The notes under the pieces were generated by a model that made no database searches, was not told where the DNA came from, and worked only from the letters and a program-made list of their open reading frames with translations. The translations under genes and the position numbers were made by a program. From contig JAJCXN010000055.1 in the NCBI GenBank assembly GCA_029263415.1, positions 1 to 64,000 on the forward strand: 64,000 nucleotides of DNA, written 5' to 3'. Shown one piece after another: positions 57,191-64,000 of this stretch. Every line of letters begins with the position of its first letter. The first letter of the stretch is position 1. The stretch is from Acidobacteriota bacterium (GTDB taxonomy: Bacteria; Acidobacteriota; Thermoanaerobaculia; Multivoradales; Multivoraceae).

Positions 57191-59623
57191 ATGCCCATGT
57201 TGCCGACGCGATCTCCTTTGAGGAGCGCAGCCCTCGTGCTTCTCTTGCACTTCAGTATTGGTGGGGCGCTCGCTTGGGCTCAGAACCCGGTGGCGATGAT
57301 CACCGATGTCCGGTTGGTGGATACTGCAGCGGGCCAAGATATCGAGGTGCTGAGTTCGATCCGTCCGAGCGACTTTCAATCGAAGCGGATTGACGATTGT
57401 ACGTTCGCGTTGGTCGTCCCCGATCTCCTGCCAGCAGCTGACATTGGTTCGCAGTTCTTTTCCAGTGAACTTGTCGAACGGCTGACCTTGAAAGCCGCGG
57501 CCGAAGGATCAGCGGCCACCGAGATTTGCGTCAAGGTCTCCGTACCGGCGCGATCACAGGTCGCACTGCGCGCGTCAGGGCTCACTATCCGGCTGGTTCG
57601 TGTTGACGACGGTCTTGCTACTTCATCTGAGGCCGGCGAGAGCTTCAGGCCGGCAGGCGCACAAACAGTCGAGCCGGAAGTTGGTCGCTCCGACGCGCTC
57701 GCAGATTCAAGCAGCGCCCAGAGCGCCCAGAGCGCCCAGAGCGCACAGAACGCACAGAACGCACAGAGAGCAGAGGCGGATCAAGTCGAGCCGAGTCCTA
57801 ACCAGAACGATCGACAGAAACTTGAACTTGCGATGCGCGAAGCCCAGGTCGAGACACGAGAACTTCAGTTGGAGGTTGGTGAGCTAAAGCGTCAGCTGGA
57901 AGCTCAAGTTGCGGCCAGTGCGGTGCTCGACCAGCGCTTGACCAGCGACCAGGGCACAACCGATCAGCTAGCGCCGAGAATTGATCGACTGGTCAGCATC
58001 GTTGGGCTCAACACCACTGGACTGGAGCGGCCGGTCGAGCGTCTTGATGCGGCGCTTGGCGTTCTTGAACTCCAGCTTTCCGATCAGTCCACGTCCGCGA
58101 GCGATCTGCGTGAACTCGAGAGCGTTCAAGAAGAGCTGGTCGGCCTGGTCCAACGGGTCGCTAGCAACTTGGTGGTCACCATTGACGATGTCAATGTGCG
58201 CTTGGGACCCAGTACTCATGAAGTACGCGTTGCCTTGCTTCCAAAGGGTGTGTTGCTGCACAGCAAAGAGTCTCGAGCGGGGTGGAGCTTGGTTTCCGCC
58301 GGAACCTTCGAGGGCTGGATCTTCAGCGAGCTGCTGACCCCGCTGACACTGGAGTCAACCGAACTGAACTCACAGGATCAAGCTCCTCAAGGCAGCGCTG
58401 CCGCGCGGTTGCGGTGGGCGCGGGACAGAGTCGAAGGTTTGCAGCGAGAGCTAGCGCTGAGCGTGGCGCGGGTCGATGAGCAGTCGCAGCGCCTGGCACT
58501 ACTAAAAAGCGAAGTGTCATCGCTGCGATCCGTGGTTGCTACCGTGCAGGCGGACAATGTCGAGTTCACGAACAAGCTGGACCAGGACAATCGCGCACTC
58601 GAGACGCAGGTTGCCGAACTCGCCGATGAAGTTGCGGGTCTACGATCCGAGAATGTCGCCCTCGAGAACACCCTGCTCTCGGCGGAGGCCCGCCGAGTGT
58701 CCGAAGCGGCTCAGTTCGCTCACGATTTGGAGCAGGCCACCGCGCGCTCGGATTCCGTTCAACCCGAAACTAGTGCCCCAGACGCTTCCGACCAAGATCA
58801 GGATTCGGTTCTGCTGATGCGACTTCGGGCGCTTGCCAGCTTGGCTCCAGGTGACCATGCGACAGTGACCATCACCACTCAAACCAACCTCCGACGTGGC
58901 CCTGGAGTCGACAACGAACGTCTGGCATTGCTGCCGATTGGTTTTGAAGCGGTTCTCTTGCGCAGCGCTGATGGCTGGCACGAAGTGGTCTACGGTAGTC
59001 TGAGTGGATGGGTGTCAGCCGCGTATTCGCAGCTGCAGGGATCGAGTTCAGCAGCAACCGAGCCGATGCCATTGAGTGAGAGTTCCCTCGACCAACTGCT
59101 CGCGCGGATCGAACACGGGATCGCCGCATCGGCCGCCCCAGGCCCAGCCCCGGTACCAACAACAGCAACAGTCACTGCAACAGACGCAGACGCAGACGCA
59201 GACGCAGTCACCGACACCGAGGGTGCGCCAGATCGAGCGGTGGTCGACCAGCGGGGGGGTGGCCAGGAGGATTCCGGTGCGGTGCTCCAAGCAGTCGCTG
59301 ACGCAGTGTACGCGTGCGTCGCCGCGCACAACCGGTCTGATGTGGAGGTCTACCTCGGTTGCTACAGCGATCGATTCATACCCGAGAATGGAAGTCGACC
59401 GGACTGGGAAGGCGAGGTGCGAGCAAGGCTGGCCGACGTTGATGTGAGGATCCGAGTGCAGAATCTGTCGTTGCGACAGATTTCTCCCGGCCTAGTCTTA
59501 GCTCGCTATCTGGCTGAGGCAGGCGCGGATAGTGTCTTGCGCCAGGTTGAGCTTGCCCTTGAAGGCGAGCGATGGAGAGTCCTGGTGGAGACCACCGAGA
59601 TCGATACCGTGGAGCTCGAATGA
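57191..59623 (+). CDS. Exported AMIN-like, coiled-coil, double-SH3 envelope protein
   Basis: The 810-residue protein has a signal peptide (SAALVLLLHFSIGGALAWAQ). An AMIN-like domain follows (about 38-140, VAMITDVRLVDTAAGQDIEV), then a low-complexity linker of Ser/Asn-Ala-Gln triplets near 175-195 and a first coiled coil (EAQVETRELQLEVGELKRQL). Next are a bacterial SH3 domain (VVTIDDVNVRLGPS), a second coiled coil (about 410-520), and a second SH3 domain (ITTQTNLRRGPGVDNERLAL). An Asp-Ala linker leads to an NTF2-like C-terminal domain (VYACVAAHNRSDVEVYLGCY). AMIN and SH3 domains bind peptidoglycan or envelope polymers. The stop overlaps the next gene by four bases (ATGA). I infer an envelope scaffold role. 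Confidence 0.85.
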   Translation: MPMLPTRSPLRSAALVLLLHFSIGGALAWAQNPVAMITDVRLVDTAAGQDIEVLSSIRPSDFQSKRIDDCTFALVVPDLLPAADIGSQFFSSELVERLTLKAAAEGSAATEICVKVSVPARSQVALRASGLTIRLVRVDDGLATSSEAGESFRPAGAQTVEPEVGRSDALADSSSAQSAQSAQSAQNAQNAQRAEADQVEPSPNQNDRQKLELAMREAQVETRELQLEVGELKRQLEAQVAASAVLDQRLTSDQGTTDQLAPRIDRLVSIVGLNTTGLERPVERLDAALGVLELQLSDQSTSASDLRELESVQEELVGLVQRVASNLVVTIDDVNVRLGPSTHEVRVALLPKGVLLHSKESRAGWSLVSAGTFEGWIFSELLTPLTLESTELNSQDQAPQGSAAARLRWARDRVEGLQRELALSVARVDEQSQRLALLKSEVSSLRSVVATVQADNVEFTNKLDQDNRALETQVAELADEVAGLRSENVALENTLLSAEARRVSEAAQFAHDLEQATARSDSVQPETSAPDASDQDQDSVLLMRLRALASLAPGDHATVTITTQTNLRRGPGVDNERLALLPIGFEAVLLRSADGWHEVVYGSLSGWVSAAYSQLQGSSSAATEPMPLSESSLDQLLARIEHGIAASAAPGPAPVPTTATVTATDADADADAVTDTEGAPDRAVVDQRGGGQEDSGAVLQAVADAVYACVAAHNRSDVEVYLGCYSDRFIPENGSRPDWEGEVRARLADVDVRIRVQNLSLRQISPGLVLARYLAEAGADSVLRQVELALEGERWRVLVETTEIDTVELE

Positions 59624-60618
59624 TCGGCTCAGGCACAAGGTTTGATTGGTTGAGCGCGATCGTGGTGTGCGGCTTGGTGGCCCTAGGGCCCGGAGCAAGC
59701 ATCAGTAGGTGCCAGGAACCGCCGAGTGGGGTACCGCTGCGTGGGGAAACGCTGAGGGATGCCCAGGTTGAGGACGATCGTCTGCGGTCGATTGCTCTTC
59801 GCATCGTTGCTCTCGATGCGGAGAGGTCTGAGCTGCTCGCCTCGTTGAGCGCTAGGCAACTTGGCCGACTTGATGAGCTGTTGGCGGAACTCACAGAAAT
59901 GCAGGTGGGGGTAGGCATGCTCGAGACGGTGGTCGAAGCAACGGCTGAGAACGACGGCGAGGCCTCATCGGCAGTTGCTGACGTTACCGACTCAGAGGCG
60001 TCGACGTGGGTTCCGATTGAATCCGCGCCGGAGACGGTCGCAGCCCGCTTGCCAGAATCGGTCACGCCGTCAGCTCCAATCACAGCTCCAGCTCCAGCTC
60101 CAGCTCCAGGTACGGAGCTTGTTCCCACAGAATCGCGGGGTGTGCGCGGCGCCAGATGCCCAGCGTGGACGGCCTTTGACAGTAATGGCGATGGCGAACT
60201 CTCGGGCGCCGATCGATACTTTCGTCACTTCTTTGTGTGGCTCGACAATGGCGACGGACAAGTCTCAGAATCAGAGATGGTCGATCCTTTTCGCTTGGGA
60301 TTACGGTCTATGTCGCTTGACCTACGGTCTTACAATGGCGCCAAAGAGACCGTTGGCGTGGTCGAGCGCCGCTTGAACAACGGTCAAGAAGTTCTACGCG
60401 TTGAGATTCTGCGAAAGGCCAAAGGAGCGAAGGGTGCCGACTACGGCGTTCTGGCGATCGACGTCGGAGCGGTGGTTCGTGGTTTCGGCCCCGAGATCAG
60501 GCGCTCTGGCGGTCCGGTGCTCGAAACTGGTTTGGTCATCGTCGACGCTCGTGTCGAAGTGAGGGCGGACGCGACTTCCGAGTGGAGCCCTCTGCTCTGT
60601 GGACGGCGTGCGTTGTAG
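59620..60618 (+). CDS. Exported EF-hand protein
   Basis: The 332-residue protein starts at ATG 59620 inside the stop of the preceding gene, with GGAG five bases in front. It has a signal-like helix (LSAIVVCGLVALGPGAS), a helical region (RSIALRIVALDAERSELLAS, LDELLAELTEMQVGVGML) and an Ala-Pro linker of six-base tandem repeats near 60070-60110. Two EF-hand loops follow: DSNGDGELSGADRYF and DNGDGQVSESEM. The last 110 residues are mixed beta (RLNNGQEVLRVEILRKAKGA). The EF-hands should bind calcium, possibly linking the neighbouring envelope proteins in a Ca-dependent way. No named family covers the full length. Confidence 0.82.
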   Translation: MIGSGTRFDWLSAIVVCGLVALGPGASISRCQEPPSGVPLRGETLRDAQVEDDRLRSIALRIVALDAERSELLASLSARQLGRLDELLAELTEMQVGVGMLETVVEATAENDGEASSAVADVTDSEASTWVPIESAPETVAARLPESVTPSAPITAPAPAPAPGTELVPTESRGVRGARCPAWTAFDSNGDGELSGADRYFRHFFVWLDNGDGQVSESEMVDPFRLGLRSMSLDLRSYNGAKETVGVVERRLNNGQEVLRVEILRKAKGAKGADYGVLAIDVGAVVRGFGPEIRRSGGPVLETGLVIVDARVEVRADATSEWSPLLCGRRAL

Positions 60619-60734
60619 GTCAAGCTCGCGGACCGGTTGTGTCTGTAGCAAGCCCGTCGGGCATCTCGCTTGAAGCGCTATTCAGGATGACGGAGAATAG
60701 GGCTTGCGCCGGCCCACGGTCCCGCGCCCTACCC

Positions 60735-63626
60735 ATGTCTATTCCGCCGCATTCTCGAGACTGCCCCGATCCGCGTTGGCCCAATCGGGGCTGGCCGATT
60801 CAGAAAAGGGGAGTGCTACACAAGCCACTGCTGGTGGTGGCGACTGCCTGCATGCTCTCGCTCGCCGTGTGCGCTGAGCTGGTCGCGCTCGAGACCGATT
60901 CCACAGTTCCTCAAAGGATCCAGCCGTATCCAGATGGTGCCTGGCCGGTGGGCGACGCACGTGCGTTCGGCTTTCATGGAGCCCAGCTAGACGCTGCGAT
61001 CGATGAAATTGGCCAACAGGATGGAGTCTACGGAGTGCTCGTTGTTCGGGGCGGAACCCTGATTGCCGAGCGCTACTTTAGGGAGGGGAGCCGCACCAAG
61101 GCGCACAACCTAAAGTCTTCGTCGAAGAGCATCATCTCGGCCCTGATTGGGATTTTGCTTTCTGAGGGAAAGCTGTCTCTAGATGATTCGGTGGTCGAGC
61201 GCCTGCGGGTGCGCGGCCTCAGACCCGATCGCGAGTCGATCAGCGTGCGCGACTTGTTGCGCATGGCCTCGGGGCTCACTTCGACCAGCTACGAGACGTA
61301 TGCCGCCTGGATCGCTAGTTCGGATTGGGTCCAGAGCGCCCTGGCGTTGCCGCTGTTGCACGAACCTGGCACTCGCTATCAATACAGCACCGGCAACACT
61401 CATCTGCTGTCAGCGCTGGTACGTCAAGCATCAGGCATGTCAACACGGGCCTTCGCCGAACAACGCCTTCTTGGACCGCTTGGCATCAAGGTGCTTGGGT
61501 GGGAGACCGATCCGAGTGGTATTCATGTCGGCGGCAACAACTTGGCGCTGTTGCCTCGTGACATGGCTCGGTTTGGCGAGCTCTATTTGCGCGGCGGTGT
61601 GTGGAGCGGAGAACAACTGGTGCCGAGTGGCTGGGTTCGTGAATCGACCAGCGTTCTGATTGAAGCCGACCACGAGTTGTATGGCGACTATGGATACCAG
61701 TGGTTTGTGCCCAGTGCCAAAGAGTTCAGAGGCGACTTCATTGCGGTTGGGTATGGCGGCCAGTACATCTACGTCTCGCCGCGTACCGACACGGTCCTGG
61801 TTGTGACCTCCACGTTGGAATCAAAGGGTCGAACCTGGGAACGTCAGCTCTTTGGCGTTCTACAAGGCGAGCTTTTGCGTGGGGCGAGTGTGCACCTCAC
61901 ATCAGTTCCTAGCGTTCGACCCACCCGGCTAGCTGAGGCTGCGCCCGGCCACGCCGAGATCGTTCCAGCGATGCAAGCAGAGCTTGACGGCTTGCAAGCG
62001 GAGCTCGACGGATTGAGGGTCAGACTTCAAGAGTCGACCGTCGAAGAGGCTGCGATGCAGAGTCAGATGGATGGGCTAGCCCGACAGTTGAGCCAACAAA
62101 CGCAGACGCTGAACGAGCAGGCTTCTCAATTGGCTGAGCAGAGGACAGCGACCGATCGCTGGCGCTCGGCTGCTGAGGCGAGTGGCGCGCAGGTGATCCA
62201 CTCTGCTGAGGCTCAGGCGGGGTGGGAGGCGGAACGGCAACGGTGGGATGCGGCACGGCAGCGACTCGAGCGCGCAGCATCTGACCAACAAACTCGCAAC
62301 CTGACTCTGGAGCGAGAGATCAAAGAGCTGTTGGGATCTGTAGCGGATTTGAGGCGGCGCGAAGCGCTTGCACAGGCCGATGCTGAGAAGATTGCAACTT
62401 CGAGCACACAGACGGCGAGAGAAGCTGCGGCCGAAAGATCGAATCTGCTCGCCCAACTTGTTGAGGCTCAGTCTGCCGGCGAGCTACAAGGTCCGCAGCT
62501 CGAGGCAATGCAGGTCAAGCTTGATCGGTTCACAGCCGCGCAGCGCAGTCTGGCGCAACAAATGGAAACCGAGATGCAGGCCCTGCGGAGCGGCGAAGAG
62601 AAGAAGCAACTCAAACTCGAAACCACCTTCGCAGCTGAACGCGATCAACTCTCGCAGCAACTGCTCACCGAGCAATCTCGAGCTGACCAGGCGATTCGGG
62701 AGCTGCGAAAGGCAAGGAGCGACCAACGTGCGGCGTCGAAGGCTGTTGCCGACCTCGAACGGAGTCTTGCCGAAGCTGCAGCGAACCTCGAAACGGCACG
62801 AGCGGCCAGCAAGAGCAGCGGAGAGATCCAACATGCGTTGAGGGGCCTTACGCGAGACCTCGATGCCTCTCGCTCCCGATTGATTGAGGTCGAAGCGGAA
62901 CTCGAGACGACGATCGAGACGGCACATGCTGATCGCGCTCGGCTTGATGCCACCAATAAGCGGGAGGTGGCAGAAGTACGGCGCCTCTCAGAAGCGCTGA
63001 ACGGAGCTGATGAGGCCTTGGTACAACTGCGAGCTACCCACGCAGCTGCCGTACAGTCGCGTGCAGATCTTGTCGGCCAAGTCCGGTCGAGTGAGATCAC
63101 GCTTCAGCAGCGCTCGGAAGAGAACCAGCGGCAAGCACTCGAATTGGGAGCGCTCACGCAGGAGGTCGAGCGGCTACGGACGCTCAGTCAGGCATCTGAA
63201 GCAGCCTTGATCGCAGAGCAGGCGCGGACGGTCGCACGTGATGAGCTGACGGCACGATTGCGACGCAGCGAGAATACGATTCAGCTCTTGCGTGAAGAAC
63301 TCGCGCAATCCAAGAACACAGCGGTCGAACCTGAGTGGGCGGAGTTGCAAAACAGCTATCAGGCCCTGGTGGAAGAGTCGCAGATGCTGGCGCGACGCAG
63401 CGGCGAACAGGCTGAGCGTATTGCCACCCTGGAGCGCCTGTTGCGATCTCAGCCGAATGTCGTGGATGGCGCCACTAACGCCACTCGGGATGCGACAGCG
63501 CGACGACTCAAGACTCTCTTGGCTGAGGTGGATCGCCTGCTGGGAGATCGCCGTGTTGGCGAGGTGATCAGACGGGATCTAGGACGGCTGAGAGCTGGCC
63601 TGATGGCGTTAGGTAAGGCCATGTAG
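60735..63626 (+). CDS. Serine hydrolase (beta-lactamase fold) fused to a long coiled coil
   Basis: From ATG 60735 the protein has about 963 residues. A membrane segment (KPLLVVATACMLSLAVCAEL, about 30-50) precedes a beta-lactamase-type domain (about 60-385). That domain has NLKSSSKSIISALIGILLSE (SxxK nucleophile), RYQYSTGNTHLL and VGYGGQYIYVSP (Gly-rich strand). The C-terminal half, about 410-930, is one long heptad-rich coiled coil full of Gln, Glu, Ala and Arg. Starts at 60687, 60735 and GTG 60813 are possible. The coiled coil probably binds the coiled-coil protein two genes upstream or the envelope. I know of no family with this full architecture. Confidence 0.82.
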   Translation: MSIPPHSRDCPDPRWPNRGWPIQKRGVLHKPLLVVATACMLSLAVCAELVALETDSTVPQRIQPYPDGAWPVGDARAFGFHGAQLDAAIDEIGQQDGVYGVLVVRGGTLIAERYFREGSRTKAHNLKSSSKSIISALIGILLSEGKLSLDDSVVERLRVRGLRPDRESISVRDLLRMASGLTSTSYETYAAWIASSDWVQSALALPLLHEPGTRYQYSTGNTHLLSALVRQASGMSTRAFAEQRLLGPLGIKVLGWETDPSGIHVGGNNLALLPRDMARFGELYLRGGVWSGEQLVPSGWVRESTSVLIEADHELYGDYGYQWFVPSAKEFRGDFIAVGYGGQYIYVSPRTDTVLVVTSTLESKGRTWERQLFGVLQGELLRGASVHLTSVPSVRPTRLAEAAPGHAEIVPAMQAELDGLQAELDGLRVRLQESTVEEAAMQSQMDGLARQLSQQTQTLNEQASQLAEQRTATDRWRSAAEASGAQVIHSAEAQAGWEAERQRWDAARQRLERAASDQQTRNLTLEREIKELLGSVADLRRREALAQADAEKIATSSTQTAREAAAERSNLLAQLVEAQSAGELQGPQLEAMQVKLDRFTAAQRSLAQQMETEMQALRSGEEKKQLKLETTFAAERDQLSQQLLTEQSRADQAIRELRKARSDQRAASKAVADLERSLAEAAANLETARAASKSSGEIQHALRGLTRDLDASRSRLIEVEAELETTIETAHADRARLDATNKREVAEVRRLSEALNGADEALVQLRATHAAAVQSRADLVGQVRSSEITLQQRSEENQRQALELGALTQEVERLRTLSQASEAALIAEQARTVARDELTARLRRSENTIQLLREELAQSKNTAVEPEWAELQNSYQALVEESQMLARRSGEQAERIATLERLLRSQPNVVDGATNATRDATARRLKTLLAEVDRLLGDRRVGEVIRRDLGRLRAGLMALGKAM

Positions 63627-63692
63627 GACGACGATCTGACCTTGCGCTCGCTCGCGCGGCGTTCCGCGCTGAGCTGTTGGGTGGCGCCGGCG

Positions 63693-64000
63693 TTAGAACT
63701 GACCCATCATGACCTGCCATTGCTCGAGCGAACTTGGCCGCAGATAGGCGTTGAGTTGGAGTTCCTGCTCAATCGTTGAGGAGGGGGCCGGGCCGTAGTT
63801 GTGCCCTGGGTAGATGTTTGTCGACGGGGCACAGCCCTTGAGCCGCGCAAGGGAGTGGAACATGGCCGCGGTGTCGGAGCCTGGAAGGTCGATGCGGCCC
63901 ACGCCTTGGACGAACAGAGTGTCGCCGGTGATCATGTGACCGTTAGTGGAGAAGGCGCAGCCGCCGGGGGAGTGGCCGGGCAGGTGCATGATGTCGATCT
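63693..64000 (-). CDS. Metallo-beta-lactamase-fold hydrolase, C-terminal part, runs off right edge
   Basis: The last 102 codons of a glyoxalase II-like hydrolase are present, open to the window edge. IMHLPGHSPGGCAF has the third metal ligand His in PGHSPG. MITGDTLFVQGVGRIDLPGS has the bridging Asp in GDTLF. NIYPGHNYGPAPSSTIEQEL has the last ligand His in YPGHNYG. This arrangement matches the YcbL/ETHE1-type or hydroxyacylglutathione hydrolase families. The N-terminal HxHxDH motif lies outside the window. The substrate is a thioester or persulfide at the family level. It is convergent with the coiled-coil hydrolase. Confidence 0.85.
   Translation of the reverse strand, partial: IDIMHLPGHSPGGCAFSTNGHMITGDTLFVQGVGRIDLPGSDTAAMFHSLARLKGCAPSTNIYPGHNYGPAPSSTIEQELQLNAYLRPSSLEQWQVMMGQF

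Noticed and set aside
1-64000. tRNA, rRNA or riboswitch genes
   Set aside because: I saw no TPsiC-like GGTTCGA arms with matching stems and no known riboswitch core; a covariance-model search would be needed to exclude them.

Overview
The window is 64 kb of GC-rich, gene-dense bacterial chromosome. The gene content points to Acidobacteriota, possibly near Thermoanaerobaculia. The clues are two ADOP-type ABC permeases each paired with a PadR regulator, an ECF sigma factor followed by a TPR-carrying Ser/Thr kinase, several secreted serine hydrolases, and proteins ending in a 'DGFESGD' type motif. This placement is inferred from family knowledge, since no rRNA or other marker gene lies in the window.

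Region 1 (1-14.6 kb) holds a partial REP/IS200-type transposase, two PadR/ADOP modules (the second permease is frameshifted), a fused NAD(P)HX repair enzyme, a secreted M1-type peptidase, a DJ-1/PfpI protein, a two-gene nucleotidyltransferase toxin-antitoxin cassette and a secreted amidohydrolase. Region 2 (14.8-23.1 kb) is a signalling and carbohydrate stretch: a secreted unknown, an ECF sigma factor, a PknB-like kinase with TPRs, a GH63-like glycosidase, then a second sigma factor coupled to a small membrane protein. Region 3 (23.1-33.3 kb) holds mostly minus-strand genes. They include an operon of methyltransferase, two DUF6644 membrane proteins and a serine hydrolase, opposite a MarR regulator. 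After these come an SGNH hydrolase, a GT39-type glycosyltransferase and another serine hydrolase.

Region 4 (33.6-46.9 kb) is a complete type I-E CRISPR-Cas locus, all read from the minus strand: WYL regulator, cas3, cse1, cse2, cas7, cas5, cas6e, cas1, cas2, a stand-alone DnaQ-like (DEDDh) exonuclease, a short leader, and an array of 49 repeats and 48 spacers at a 61-bp period. The array ends distally in a degenerate repeat. Cas1-Cas2, probably helped by the exonuclease, would acquire spacers. Cas6e and Cascade process and carry crRNA, and Cas3 degrades targets. The locus is flanked by an intact serine hydrolase gene on one side and a decayed copy of its 5' part on the other.

Region 5 (46.9-49.5 kb) is a graveyard of remnants (serine hydrolase 5' part, IS21 istB, LamG C-terminus) around a two-repeat DUF1566 protein. 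Region 6 (49.6-57 kb) has an S9 peptidase, type II NADH dehydrogenase, an alpha/beta-hydrolase-OsmC fusion, an SMC-like ATPase, a DUF6159 membrane protein and a PilZ protein. Region 7 (57.2-63.6 kb) is a striking three-gene envelope operon: an AMIN/SH3/coiled-coil protein, an EF-hand protein and a serine hydrolase fused to a ~500-residue coiled coil. A partial metallo-beta-lactamase-fold hydrolase runs off the right edge. I found no tRNA or rRNA gene.
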